Positions 45,738-57,550 of a stretch of 64,000 nt of DNA are shown piece by piece. A program made the position numbers and the translations under genes. Source of the DNA: Vesta saturnalis (taxonomy: Eukaryota; Arthropoda; Insecta; Coleoptera; Lampyridae). Below the pieces are notes generated by a model, which searched no databases, was not told where the DNA came from, and was given only the letters and a program-made list of their open reading frames with translations. The stretch is taken from positions 1,698,501 to 1,762,500 of the forward strand of contig JARFJB010000102.1 in the NCBI GenBank assembly GCA_036346205.1, in the 5' to 3' direction. How positions within the stretch are numbered: the first letter of the stretch is position 1; each line of letters begins with the position of its first letter.

Positions 45738-47134
45738 ACTCTGTAACATAATAAATGCAACACCAAGATGGCGTTGGAATTTTTGAACCAAACTTGGCAG
45801 AAATGGTTAACTAGGAAATTTAGTAATTGATTCAAAATAATCCAGTAGCCGTGGAAAATGTGACGTTTTACTTGTTGTAACAATCGAAACTATCGGGTGT
45901 ATTTCTTGAGAGATTAAGCCGATTTCGGTATTGTCTTTGATTGCAATTCTGTTGCTTTTGTGTTCTTCTTTGCATCTTGAGGCTGCGATTATACCTAGAG
46001 TGCGGCATCGTGAAAATGATCGACAACCGAGTGAATTCGACATTATTGGTTTACGTGAAAGTGGTTTTTCATTCAGAGAAATTGCTAATCGTCTTAACCG
46101 TAATCAATCATCTGTAGTACGGTGTTATCAAGCATGGTCTAGAGAAGGTCAAGAACGTCGTAAAAGAGGAAGTGGACGACTAAGACAGAGAAATGTGGTC
46201 CAGGACCGCCATCTTCGATAAATGGCATTGAGACCGATTCTCGGGTACAAGATCAATAGCCAACCAATGGTTTGGAAACGAAGGACGTACTGTAACCCTT
46301 CGTACAGTTTACCGTCGAATTAGAGCTTTGGGTTTGCAGTCCTATCGACCACATCTTGTGCTTCCGCTGACGGCTCGTCATCGACAGCAACGTTTGAAGT
46401 GATGTACCTTGCGACTGGATTGGGACGTGGAATGGTATAGGGTGGTCTTCAGTGACGAATCCTGATTCTACTTGGGAATGCACAATGGTCGCATGAGAGT
46501 CAGACGTAGACGTAGAAAACGTCGCAATGTGTTGAGCGGCATGTGCACCACACTGTAGGGGTTATGATATGGGGTACTATTGTTTATGGAAGCAGGTCTC
46601 AGTTGGTATTTATCCGAGGTAATATGAATGCCCACCTATATGTTGATGAAGTGGTAGAACCCCATATCCTTCCATTCCTCCAGGAGCTGGACAACCTGAT
46701 TTTCCAACAGTACATTTCCCGTCCCCACGTTGCAAGGCATTCTATGGAGCGCTTCGAAGAGGATAACCTCATTATCTTGCCGTGGCCACCCAGATCTCTC
46801 GACCTTTCGCCCATCGAACATGATGAATGGAAGACTCAAGCAATTAGTCAATACACCACAGACACCTCTCCAGCATGAATTACAGATTGCCTGGGGTGCT
46901 ATTCCTCAGTACGAAATCGACCACACCTGTTGGAATCCATGCCAAGAAGAGTGCGGGAGTGTAAAACTAATAGGAGTGCTCCAATCCATTATTAATAAAA
47001 AATGCCTTTATCTTTTGTTAAATTTCTTTGAAATTTTAATCAATTACTACATTTGACTAGTTAAACATTTCTGCCAAGTTTGGTCCAAAAATTCCAACGC
47101 CATCTTAGTGTTGCATTTTTTATGTCACAGAGTA
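45738..47134 (+). mobile_element. Tc1 element with ~70-bp TIRs
   Basis: The left end CTCTGTAACATAATAAATGC ... GATGGCGTTGGAATTTTTG ... CTTGGCAGAAATGGTTAACT is matched inverted at the right end (about 47060-47134), ending TTTTTTATGTCACAGAG. Length about 1.4 kb. A TA follows the right end, but the left flank is not a clear TA, so the target duplication is uncertain. Confidence 0.9.
45931..47010 (+). pseudogene. Tc1 (DD34E-type) transposase, damaged
   Basis: Helix-turn-helix region: PRVRHRENDRQPSEFDIIGL, RESGFSFREIANRLNRNQSS, VVRCYQAWSREGQERRKRGS. Then, in shifted frames, YRRIRALGLQSYRPH, LDWDVEWYRVVFSDES (first Asp; a stop follows), MHNGRMRVRRRRRK, VGVMIWGTIVYGSRSQLVFI and LPFLQELDNLIFQQYISRPH. 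The expected QQDNARPH is QQYISRPH here, so the second catalytic Asp is lost. RSLDLSPIEH keeps the glutamate, and the C-terminus QLVNTPQTPLQHELQIAW is normal. Several frameshifts separate the blocks. Confidence 0.9.
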
Positions 47135-47450
47135 TATAATTACTAAAGATGAATGTCTTTCCGATAACTTCAAACAACTTAAACCAAATTTTGTGTTATC
47201 TCAGTAGACAGCAATGATATAGAAATCATTACATAAAGTTTATAAACAACAAAAACTTAGCACTAATATTTCAAAATATAATAATATAATAAATAAATAA
47301 TAATTTAATATTAGTCAAGTTACATTGGTATGTGTGAATCCTTGCGATACTGCAGGCTCACATTCCATTAATATCAGTAACTTGATTGTTATCTCATTAA
47401 ATTTAGAATTTACATCAGTTCTACATACATAAAGACAAAATTTACATCGA

Positions 47451-47522
47451 TTGGGGATTGTACTTCGATAGCGCGGTACTCTAGAAAAGTACAGGTCGTA
47501 GGTTCAAGTCCTACTCGAACAA
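47451..47522 (+). tRNA. tRNA-like sequence (pseudo-tRNA or SINE head)
   Basis: Anticodon arm GTACT-CTAGAAA-AGTAC (perfect 5-bp stem, 7-nt loop, anticodon AGA by position), variable region AGGTC, T arm GTAGG-TTCAAGT-CCTAC (perfect stem) and a consensus B box GGTTCAAGTCC. The 5' acceptor strand and D arm cannot be paired convincingly, so it is a partial tRNA-like sequence rather than a functional gene. Confidence 0.4.
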
Positions 47523-47633
47523 AACTTTTTATTTATGTATTTAATAAAATTAATAATAATTTTTAAAAACAATAAGTAATTAGAATACTTAACCTATGGG
47601 TTTTTTAAATTTTCAATTTACATTTTATATGAA

Positions 47634-47677
47634 TCTGTACGTTTCGATAACAATTACAGTTATCGTCCTCAGTAAAT
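47634..47677 (-). ncRNA. Hammerhead ribozyme motif, core intact
   Basis: Minus strand: CTGAGGA, extra C, stem II GATAAC/GTTATC, GAA, ACGT, A at the cleavage position. Helix I does not pair well (ATTTA against CAGAT), so activity is doubtful. It marks the 3' terminus of the Penelope-like fragment on the same strand. Confidence 0.5.
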
Positions 47678-48700
47678 GGTAATATCTATAAGAATTGCTT
47701 GAGATGTTTAAACAGATTTATGAAATATGAAAAAGATGACAACGCAAACATAAGCCTTCTACTAATAAAACAGTTTGATGAACGTATAAAGCCAACTATG
47801 GAATACAATTTTAATAAAGGATAACTAGATTCTTAACAAATTAAATATAATTATTAAACTGTCTTCAAGATGAGTGATAAATGTCATACCCAAAGAACAA
47901 ATTTAATCAAATCATGATGTAAATGTAAAGTTGTGTAGAACGTTAATTAGAAATGGATAAAAGCATTCACAAATAGAAACTTGGCCTAGCCAAAAGTAAC
48001 AGTTAGTAACTGTAATTGTTATTGTACAGTGAAAACAATATAGTGCGTTCAATATAATTTTTAATTTTAACTACATGTTTTAAACTATTACACTGCAGTG
48101 GTAACTTTATATATAATTGGAAAAGCATATACTTCAAGGTCTAATGGAAAACAGCAAAAAAACTAGGTATCACAAAAGCTAAAGTTGGTCCCTCAATATC
48201 AATCTCAATAGCTTCACGTTGTAAACATAATAATGAGATTGTCTTAACAATATTTCCTAATTATTTAAAGCATGCGCAGCTACCGCAGATTCCTCTAATC
48301 CACAAAGTCTCATATGCTTTTTACGTCTTGTATCAAAGCTACGTTTTGTATTTCCAATGTATACTTTTCCACAGAAACAAGATAACTTATACACTCCGGA
48401 AGATGACAGTGGGTTTGAAACATTTAGGTGACTTTAAGTATTCTTTAATTTTTCTTGTAGGTTTAACAGCAGTCCTAATGCCATGATTAATAAGAACTTT
48501 TACAATTCGATCTGTAACACTAGTAATGAATGCAAGAAAAGCAGTACCAACATTAAGCACTAGTTTTTCTTCATAGCTATGTCTAGCAGGTGTAATAACA
48601 TTATTAATATCTTTAAGTGAATATCCATTAGCTTGTAAGGATTTTGTTAGACGTTTATGTTCACTTTTCAGGTAATGCATTATATTAAATAAGAACGACT
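47678..48700 (-). pseudogene. Penelope-like element, 3' half
   Basis: Minus strand from about 48680: YLKSEHKRLTKSLQANGYSL, KDINNVITPARHSYEEKLVL, NVGTAFLAFITSVTDRIVKV, LINHGIRTAVKPTRKIKEYL. After a frame change it reads SSSGVYKLSCFCGKVYIGNT, KRSFDTRRKKHMRLCGLEES and AVAAHALNN (GIY-YIG nuclease and conserved tail). About 600 bp of AT-rich 3' region follow, to the hammerhead. The RT is missing because of 5' truncation near 48700. Confidence 0.9.
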
Positions 48701-48718
48701 ATAACATTAAAGTAAAGC

Positions 48719-50860
48719 AACTGTTGGAACCACAACTTATCGTGAACTTCCAAGAGATCCTACAAAAAAGATTGTTTTTAAATAAAGAACTAATTATTAT
48801 ATATTCCTGAAGAAATAAAAAAAACTAACTAATTCTGAAACTCTTCCTCAAAAGCTATATAGTTCACCAGAAATCCATAACCTAATGTTCCTTTAATGCC
48901 AATTGTTAGTGCAATTGGTTCTCCTACATACAACCCTACGTCTGACATTTTTGCTACAGCCTCATATAAATAAAACACCCCATTATATTAAAAATTTATT
49001 AAAAGTTTATTGGAAAAATACATAATTTCAAACAAATGTATTTATCATATCTTTCGAAAGGATATCACAGTTCCTTTTTACCACTGTCTTATAACGACTT
49101 ATTTTCAGTGGAATAATAAATTCTATGAAATTTACATGGAAACATTTGAAACAGCGTTACAACAAGTACCTAAAAAACCTTTAGTATGGTATAGATATGT
49201 AGATGACACATTTGTTATTTAGAGACATGGAGAAGAAGCACTACATGGATTTTTAATTTTTATAAATTGTTTTTATCCAAATATCCAGATTACCATTGAG
49301 ATGGAAACTAATGGAAGTTTACCATTTCTTGACGTACTTATATCTAAGACTAACGTTTTACTATCTTCTAGATTTAACAGCCGACACCACCGATAGATAC
49401 CTTCGTAAATGATCAAACTACCATCCACGTCAAAAAACTGGTGTAATTAAACCTTTAGTGGATCGCGCTAAACGAATTTGTGATCTGAATTTTTGAAAGA
49501 TGGATATAAATATTTACCAAAATAACTACAAGCTAATGGTATTCACTTAAAGATCTTAATAATATTACACCCGCTAGGCATAACTATAAAGAAACCTAGT
49601 GCTTAATGTTGGTACAGTTTCACTTTCTATTACTCCCAACGCAAACAGGGGTCTTACAAGCTGAACGTGTGCATCTATGTATCTTTATGTGGCGTCCAAG
49701 CCCCCAAACGGAGAAACCGACTTTGATTTAGTTATTTTTGTGTTTCAAAGGTGATTTAATCGAGAGTGTTCTTAGCTACGATTCAAGAACATCTGTTCCG
49801 CTCATTCCTAGTTGATGAAGGGAAGAGGTTTTTTGATGTCGGAGTATTTTTAAAAATTTTACGCTTCTTATATAACTAATGTCTCAAATAGAACTGAAAA
49901 AATCCTAATTGATCATGGGATTAGAACCGTTTTTAGACGTTCAAGAAAGGTTAAGAAACATTTAAGGTCACCTAAAGATGTTTGAAATCCATTGTCATCT
50001 TCCAGGGTGTATAAGTTATCTTGTTCTTGTGGAAAGGTATACGTCGGAACCATGCGAAACGTATGTGTTAATTTGTAGATTAGGGCAATCAGAGAAATCT
50101 GCGGTAGTTGAGCGTGCTTTAAATAATCTGAATTATGACATTCAATTTTAAATATAAGAATAATATCAAGAAAAACTCGTTATTATGTGCGTTTACAAGC
50201 AGAGACTATTGAGATATATAAACATACTAATAACTTTAAGGCAATAAGAAAATCTCCGTTTAAATAAGTTTTGGCATCTTATACTTAAAAGAGGCACAAT
50301 GGTACGTCTTAATTTTTCATTTTAGCTTTTGGTATGTCGAGGTTTTTGCAGTATTTTTTCATAGACCTTGAAGTAAACGCTTTACCAATTTTATGTTAAG
50401 TTACCACAGCACTATAATAATTTAACATATGCAGTTGAAATAAAAAATCATATTAAATGTACTATATTGTATTTTCACTGTACAATAACAATTACAATTA
50501 TTAACAGAAAACTATTTCATTGTTAGATTTGACTAGATCTTTAGTTCGTATGTCGAGTTTTTATTTGATTTTGTTAAATTTTATTAAATTTGCTCTTTGA
50601 TTATGACATTCTTCACTGTTAGCCTTCGACCGTTAGTATATCAGTATAATGATATTTAATGTATTAAGAATCTAGTTATTCTTTACTAAAATTAGATTCC
50701 ATAGTTGATTTTATACGTTTATCAAACTGTTATATTAATAGCAGGCTTACGTTTGCGTTTTCACCTTTTTTATATTTCATAAATTTGTTCTAACATGTCA
50801 AGCAATTCTTATAGATATTACCGTTTACTGAGAACTATAATTCCTATCGAAACGTATAGA
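48719..50860 (+). pseudogene. Penelope-like element with RT and GIY-YIG
   Basis: Plus strand in shifting frames: TYRELPRDPTKKIVFK, LYSSPEIHNL, IVSAIGSPTYN-like motif (about 48895-48940), YFQWNNKFYEIYMETFETAL, PLVWYRYVDDTFVI (YVDD active site; a stop follows), FINCFYPNIQITIEMETNGS, LPFLDVLISKTNVL, TDRYLRK-like block and AKRICDL. The linker IEKILIDHGIRTVF (approximate), SSRVYKLSCSCGKVYVGTM (GIY-YIG, Gly to Arg change) and SAVVERALNNLNYDIQF follow. A degraded hammerhead lies at about 50823-50865. Together with the minus-strand copy it forms a head-to-head pair. Many stops; inactive. Confidence 0.85.
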
Positions 50861-50949
50861 TTTATATAAAACATAAATAGAAAAATACACCATTTAAAAA
50901 AACATAAAAGCTAAGTATTTTACTTATAAATATGAATGGTGAATATTTA

Positions 50950-51270
50950 AATTTCCATAAAATAAGTTATGCGAACAAATCATCAAGGTAAACTAGCAAA
51001 TTTGATGCAAATTCAACTTCTATATTTAAAATATATATTAAAGGTATAAAATCAACCTGTTCGTTATTAAAGGTATTTTATGTTTATGTTTATAAATTTC
51101 GAGGGCTTTCAAAACATTTAATTTGTCTTTTTTATTACAAAAATTTAACAATTTAATTTTGTTTTGTGATGTCATACGGTGTATTTACTATTATATTATG
51201 TATGGCATAATTCGATTCGTCTGTGTGTATTTGTAACATTTAACGTGTTCTTTGGATCTAATATAAAAGT
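50950..51270 (-). pseudogene. Penelope-like C-terminal scrap
   Basis: Minus strand reads KDKLNVLKALEIYKHKHK, the conserved C-terminal end of the element, and matches plus-strand sequence at 53470-53580 (CCGTATGACAT, TTTTGTAATAAAAAA, ATTTATAAACATAAAC). Confidence 0.7.
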
Positions 51271-51539
51271 ATCTAATGTTTGTTCAGATAAATAGAATTA
51301 CATGATGTGCAGTTTAGTTCAGGAATACCCGAATTTCGAAAGATCATTAGGTGAACCTTTGTGGTAAATAAGTATTTAAGAACACTTGTATTGGTTTTGG
51401 AAGCTACTTGTTGTTTTTTTTTTGTAATGTGTGAGCTACGTTTTGTAATATAAAAAAAATTAAAAAAATGTATTGTTTAACCAAGAATGCCTAAAGAAAA
51501 AGGTGATGTCTACTTACGTTAACCTATTTTCTAGAACTA

Positions 51540-53600
51540 CAAATTTGATAATTAGGAAGATAATTAAGAATCCTCAAAGAAGATGACTTAAAGAACAAGC
51601 TAAGAAGTGGTTTCAAACTAGAAATAACCTGCATATTTAATCAAAGGTACTTTATTCTGAAATTTTATATAAAATACATAATGATGAATTTGATATATTT
51701 GACAATAACATTAGACAAACTGTCAGTTACATCAAACATAAAAAATACATCACATAAAGAATTAAATTCTAAAACTTGTCCAAAAGCATCACCATCAATA
51801 TAGAACACAAATCAGAACAGTTCGTACAATTTTCACACAAAATTCTTAAACTTGTCAAATGTTCAATTTCATAATAAATAATTAGAGTTTCTTAAGAAAG
51901 GTTAAGTATAGCCCTTTTCGTATATTCACTAACTATATGAAAGGTATCTTAGCAGTAGAATTCGAAATGCATCTTAGAAATGATCATAATTATATCAAAT
52001 TTACTTATGTGTTACGATTATCTATTGAAATCAGTTAAGAATAACAGCAACACAAATGATCTAATTTCTGTTAAAGCAGACAAATAATTTTATTATTAAC
52101 GAAAATTTAGAAATATTAAATAAAAAATCCCGAAAATTTAAAAAGATGTAAGAAAGTTTACAAAACTGGAATATCTACTTTACAGATTTAGAGAAACAAA
52201 AAATTTTATACAAGCACCTTAAAAATCCACAAGCTAAATATATCTGTTAGACCCGCGTGACTAGCCATACATTAGCAAATAAACTAAACGACAAAATAAC
52301 TAACATTTTAAAGTACAGATAAAAACATTCTATTAAGAATTCTTTAGAACTAATTAATAAACTACAAAACATAAAATTACCACAACATAATAAACTCGTA
52401 AGTTTTGATGTTACCAGCATGTTTTCTAAAGCATCCCCTTAAAAATATATGCGTTTATTAAATAACTTTTCATTTAACAATAATGTTGAATTAGCCACAA
52501 AAATGGAGTTAATTCAATTGTTTGATACTGTGTTAATTGAACATTTATTTATTGAAAAAGACTGTTTACGTATGGGTAGACCAATTCGGCCAATTTTAGC
52601 TAATGTCTTTATGGGTAATTTAGAAAATAATTTTTTTTGATTAATTGGAATACTTAGCTTTTTTTCAGTTTTTAATTGCGTATTTTTGTATTTATGTTTT
52701 ACACAAATTTATACGTTTCGATAACACTTACAGTTATCGATAACTGTAAGTGTTATAGAATTAGTGTAAAAAATAAATACAAAAATACGCCATTAGGAAC
52801 CCAAAAAAGTATTTTAATTATGTGTAATAATTGTGAAACATTAGATATCTTGGATTAATTCTTTGATAATATTGTATTTTGGTTTCGTTATGTTGACATT
52901 TTCACATGTTTTGATAGTTCATCAGATTTTATTGATGAGCTCTTAGTTAATATTAACAATTTATATCTTCACATAAAGTGTATACTAAAGAAAGAACAAA
53001 ATATAATCTAGATTTAAACATAAAAACTAATACACAGAACAAGTTTGAGTTCTCCATATTCAGAAAAGCTAAACATACAGACATAATTCCAAACGATTAT
53101 GTCACCATAAAACACATGTTAACTACATATAAATCATAATAGAGCAATGTCATGACCATTAAACCAAACAGATATCAATCATAAAACAAATAGCACTAGC
53201 AAATGGTTACATTTCAGATAAAATCGATACTTTAGTAAAAATTATCTATCAAAAACATTTACCCAGTTAACATAGAACCGACAGAATACATGCATATCAA
53301 TTTCATATTTTGGAAAATATCTGAAAAAGTAGCTCACATATCATAAAGAACAAGAAGTGCAAAGTAGCTTTCAATGTCCTTACATATTTATTTAATGCCA
53401 AAGATTCAACTAGCGATATTTTGAAGGAAGGTATTTATACCAATTATACTAAACATCTAATAGTAAATAATCACCGTATGACATAAAACCATATTAAATT
53501 TTTACATTTTTGTAATAAAAAACAAGTTAAATGTTTTGGAAGCATTGGAAATTTATAAACATAAACCGAAAGTACCTTTAATGAACGAACATTTTTTTTA
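51540..53600 (+). pseudogene. Penelope-like element, decayed, with palindromic insertion
   Basis: Plus-strand blocks: DEFDIFDNNIRQTVSYIKHK (N-terminal), LVSFDVTSMFSKASP (RT motif A), MRLLNNFSFNNNVELATKME, CLRMGRPIRPILANVFMGNL (motif B region), then after an intrusion at about 52646-52822, VFWFRYVD.IFTCFDSSSDF (active-site region), INNLYLHIK, NKFEFSIFRKAKHTDIIPND and YLFNAKDSTSDILKEGIYTN. The GIY-YIG part is largely lost. Stops in every frame. Confidence 0.75.
52646..52822. repeat. Inverted duplication of a Penelope-like terminus
   Basis: GCGTATTTTTGTATTTATG ... ACACTTACAGTTAT on the left is mirrored by ATAACTGTAAGTGTTAT ... ATAAATACAAAAATACGC on the right, centred near 52740 (ACAGTTATCGATAACTGT). 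The left arm carries the hammerhead 3' half (minus-strand TATCGAAACGTATAAATT); the right arm lacks about 9 bp of it. It interrupts the RT of the surrounding copy. Confidence 0.85.
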
Positions 53601-53799
53601 AATTTTAGTTATAGCAAATTTCGCTTAGATTTTAATAAATAGATTTTTTTGTTTAGGTACTACTCACTTGTCTATTTTGGTATCCAAATAAACTCATTAT
53701 ATACCGTCTTTAATGTCCTAGAAACGAAAAAATAAATAATGATCCCAAAAAAGCCATAAATCCTTAAAGTAAAGCTTCATAATGCAAATTAAAGGCATC

Positions 53800-54180
53800 A
53801 GTGTGTATTAAAGTACTTTTTGTAATATGTTAACTACTTTTTGTGATATTTTCCAAAATATGAACGTAGTATTTACTTATTTCTGCCGGTTCTGTGTTAA
53901 TTGTGTAAATGTTCCTGATAGATGGTTTGTGCTTTCGATTTTTAGCCCAGGTGTCGATTATATTTGAAATGTAACCATTTGCTTGTGCTATTGGCTTTAT
54001 AATTGATAATTATTTATTGAAATTTGTTTCATTTAAATATGACATTGCTCTATGTAATAATGTTCTATATCTATATGCAGCTAACTAATGTGTTTTGTAG
54101 TGACATGCATGGTTTGGAATTGTAATGTCTGCATGTGCAGGTTTTCTGAATATGCAGAACAGGAGGTTAACGTTGTTTAT
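53800..54180 (-). pseudogene. Penelope-like RT-region scrap
   Basis: Reverse complement matches 53040-53350: CAGAACCGGCAGAAATAAG, the AAACACATTAGTTAGCTGCA-like block and the CAAGCAAATGGTTACATTTC block recur in opposite orientation. No long frame. Confidence 0.7.
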
Positions 54181-54598
54181 CACCTAATTAAAGTTATGAT
54201 CACTACTCTAATACTTAAACTAATGATTTGATACGGTTGGGTAAATTATAGGAAAGAAGTTATTAATACGTTCATATTCACATATTGAATTCTTTTACAA
54301 TAAAAATATTAATTATGATTAGAATTTGTTCTTGTGTTTTTGTTTGTACTTAGATTGATACAAATCGGGTTGATGTAGAGTAAATTAACAATTACGGGGT
54401 ATGAATGAAATGTGACAACAGGGTGTTTAAAATAATTATGTCAAATGAATCGGCAATTCGGTAACTAATTAATGCTCATTTATTGTAAGTTTTGTATTAT
54501 TGAACGAATAAGTTCAAAGGTAAATATGTAATTAATTTTTAATCAATGTTAGTTCGTAATGCGCCAGATTTGTTTAATGAGTACTCGGTTCAGATGAG

Positions 54599-54836
54599 TT
54601 TGATGTTTGATATTTGATGTTTGATGTTTGATGTTTGATGTTTGATATTTGATGTTTGATGTTTGATGTTTGATGTTTGATGTTTGATGTTTGATGTTTG
54701 ATGTTTGATGTTTGATGTTTGATGTTTGATGTTTGATGTTTGATGTTTGATGTTTGATGTTTGATGTTTGATGTTTGATGTTTGATGTTTGATGTTTGAT
54801 GTTTGATGTTTGATGTTTGATGTTTGATGTTTAATG
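54599..54836. repeat. TTTGATG 7-bp tandem repeat, 34 units
   Basis: 34 consecutive 7-bp units with variants TTTGATA near the left end and TTTAATG at the right end. On the minus strand three units encode a 7-residue repeat (TSNIKHQ) without stops, which is a property of the unit length, not evidence of a gene. Confidence 0.98.
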
Positions 54837-54839
54837 GTG

Positions 54840-55582
54840 GTGGTGCGATGATGTAAAAATAGTCTCAAAGGAATTCAAGTGGTGGTGTAGATCATGGATT
54901 TTTGGCTTATGGGCCGGTTATTGCAATTACAGGAATGGGAGGTGCCGGGATGAATTAGAGGGAGAGACATGTGGTGTTGGCGTGAGTATTAGTTGGACTG
55001 GTTGCTGTGGGGGTGGTCGATGTGTTGACCTCCGGCAATGGTATTAGTAATTATGATTGCCAAGGGAAGATAGTTGGTAGGAGAAGTGATTATTTACCTT
55101 GGACTTACACCACCGTCAGTAATAATGCGTCTGTCGGTAATATCTTTATTTATTCTCCTCGAAGTGGTAAACGCCAAGAAGACCGTACAAATGGTTGCGT
55201 CGGACTATTGGTCGATCTAGGATATAAAGATGGGATTTAGGATTGGATCGAGAAGAAATTATTTATCCGGGGCATAAACCACCGTTAGTAATAATGACAT
55301 CTCTCTGCGATCTTATGTACTCTCCTCGGGATGGTAAGCGCCAAGAAGTTCGCACAAACGACAACCTACGATCGCAATTTGGGGGCGAAGGGGATGAGGT
55401 TCTTATCTGGATCGCGTAAAATAGGTATTAATAATTTAGGATATCAGGTAATTTAGATTTAAACGAATGTGCGGTTTATAATAATTGATAGGATTCAAGT
55501 CATTCAAGATATCAATAATATCAATGACAGGTGGTAGGCATGTATACTCCATGCCAGCCGGGGAGGTACCACCACCCTTACC
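54840..55582. other. Non-coding stretch with ~170-bp direct repeat
   Basis: 55078-55205 and 55248-55370 share AGAAGTGATTATTTACC/AGAAGAAATTATTTATC, ACCACCGTCAGTAATAATG / ACCACCGTTAGTAATAATG, and TAAACGCCAAGAAG / TAAGCGCCAAGAAG in the same order. The open frame 55007-55240 crosses one unit and has no known motif. Confidence 0.6.
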
Positions 55583-57061
55583 ATGGGCTCCTTAATATTG
55601 GGTCTCCGATTTTCTGAGCTCGGTAAGGGCTGCCAACCTTCATCATGGAAGTTAGCAAATGTTCAACCTATTCCAAAAAAAGGCGATAAGACCGATCCCT
55701 CAAATTACCGACCAATTGCCATCACTTCCATGTTATCTAAAATCATGGAAAAAGCAATCAATCAGCAACTACTCACGTTCCTTGAAACTAACAAACTCCT
55801 TAGTGACCACCAATATCGGTTTAGGCAAAGTCGTTCAACAGGCGATCTTCTTTCATATGTGACCCAAGTTTGGAACAATACACTAAAGCAGTCCGGTGAA
55901 ACAGTTGTAGTCGCTTTAGATATCTCAAAGGCATTTGACCAAGTTTGGCATAAGTGTTTACCTGCCAAACTCACCTCGTTTGGGTTAAATGATACGCTCA
56001 TCAACTGGGTTTCTAGTTTCCTTGATAAAAGACGAATACGTGTCGTAGTTGATGGCTTTTTTTCAAAAGAAGTTAGCATTAACGCGGGCGTACCACAGGG
56101 ATCCGTTATAGCGCCTACACTTTTTCTACTGCACATAAATGACCTTATTTCTTCAACAACTAACCCTATCCATTGCTTTGCTGACGATAGCACTCTTCAC
56201 TGTAGTTCATCTCAGTCTACTCATAGTGATAATCCACCTTCTATGTCAAATCAAGAAATTAAAGCTGAAATGGCAAATTCAATCAACAAAGACATTCAAC
56301 GTATTCTCGAATGGGGAAGCAATAATCTAGTTGAATTTAATGTTAACAAAACTCAGTGTTGCCTTATGTCCGCCAAAAAAGATCGATCATTTCCTGTTGT
56401 AAGTATGAATGGCTGAGTTCTTAAGTTTTCAGACTCTATTACTCTGTTGGGTATGACTGTATCTTCAAATCTCTCATGGGTTGACCATATTCTGTCAGCT
56501 ACCAAAACAGCTGCTCGTAAAATAGGCTTTTTGTACAGATCTAAGCAGTACTTTACCTCTCGACAACTCCTTCTGCTGTATAAGGCCCAAATTCGGCCTC
56601 ATCTGGAATATAATTCTCACCTCTGGGTTAGTGCTCCCCAATTCACTCTCGATATCGTTGATCGTATTCAAAAGAGAGCGATTAGGCTTATAAATGACCC
56701 GTCGTTAACTTCTCACATACAGTCCCTTGAGCATAGAAGGATGGTTTCAGTTCTATCTTTGTATTATCGTTATTACAACGGTTATTGTGCTGCTGAATTA
56801 TATTCTTTGATACCATCTCGGGCTATCTTTTCGAGAAACACTCGGTTCGCTCATTCACATCATCAGTATGCAGTACAAATCTCCACTTGTCGTACCAAAC
56901 GGGCGCAATCCACATTTTTCTACACGGCTTCTAACCTCTGGAATGATCTCCATAGTTCCTGTTTTTCTCTCACTTATGATAAGAGAAAATTTAAGGTAGC
57001 TGTTCATAGGCATCTATTGACAATTCATTATCCCTCTATCCATCCTCCTAAGTGTTCCTGA
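55583..57061 (+). pseudogene. CR1/L2-like LINE reverse transcriptase, one in-frame stop
   Basis: Starts inside the RT: PSSWKLANVQPIPKKGDKTD, PSNYRPIAITSMLSKIMEKA, motif A VVVALDISKAFDQVWH, motif B INAGVPQGSVIAPTLFLLHI, active site HCFADDSTLHCSS (FADD) and NVNKTQCCLMSAKK. A TGA at 56414-56416 interrupts the frame, which then continues in the same register: LLGMTVSSNLSWVDHI, KIGFLYRSKQYFTSRQLLLL, YKAQIRPHLEYNSHLWVSAP and the C-terminal YTASNLWNDLHSS block to the stop at 57059-57061. No RNase H or zinc knuckle, which fits CR1/L2/Jockey-type LINEs. 5'-truncated at about 55600. The single stop suggests a recent insertion. Confidence 0.92.
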
Positions 57062-57122
57062 GTGCTTTAGCACAATAGGCCTAATTTAGCCTGTTCAGGT
57101 CCACAATCATAAAAAAAAAAAC
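57062..57122 (+). other. LINE 3' end and A-tail
   Basis: Short 3' region with GTGCTTTAGCAC hairpin followed by CATAAAAAAAAAAA at 57108-57120, the expected A-rich 3' end of the LINE. Confidence 0.7.
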
Positions 57123-57550
57123 GTAATAACAGGAATAATAATAATCAGGGTAATATTAATAATGTTTAAGATTCAAGTAACCCAGGATATTAATAATAAT
57201 AGTATCAGGAATAATAATGGAAGTGAATTTGTGATGCGAGCGGTCGGGGATTTTATAGGGCGATTGGAACGTAGTGGAAAAGGGGTGTGCAACTGATCAC
57301 ATTTATTGATAATGATATTACAGTTGCCAAAGGAAGTAATAAATATGCGTTGATAGGAATTATTTACTAGGATAAGGACATTTATTGTAAGGATTTTCAG
57401 GATCGTTACAAACTTATGATTAAACATGGAATAGCAAGACTAAATGTATGGTTTAACCAATAATTCTTAAAGAAAAGGATGGAAAACGGAAATGGCCACG
57501 TGTTTCATTCCACTATCTCTAGGAGATGGTGGGCTGCTTGAGCTTTCCAA
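57123..57550. other. Non-coding stretch with AAT-rich runs
   Basis: Contains AATAATAATA patches and no recognisable coding sequence. Confidence 0.4.

Noticed and set aside
54590..54868. Heptapeptide-repeat protein on the minus strand
   Set aside because: The frame is a by-product of the 7-bp satellite; no flanking coding sequence.
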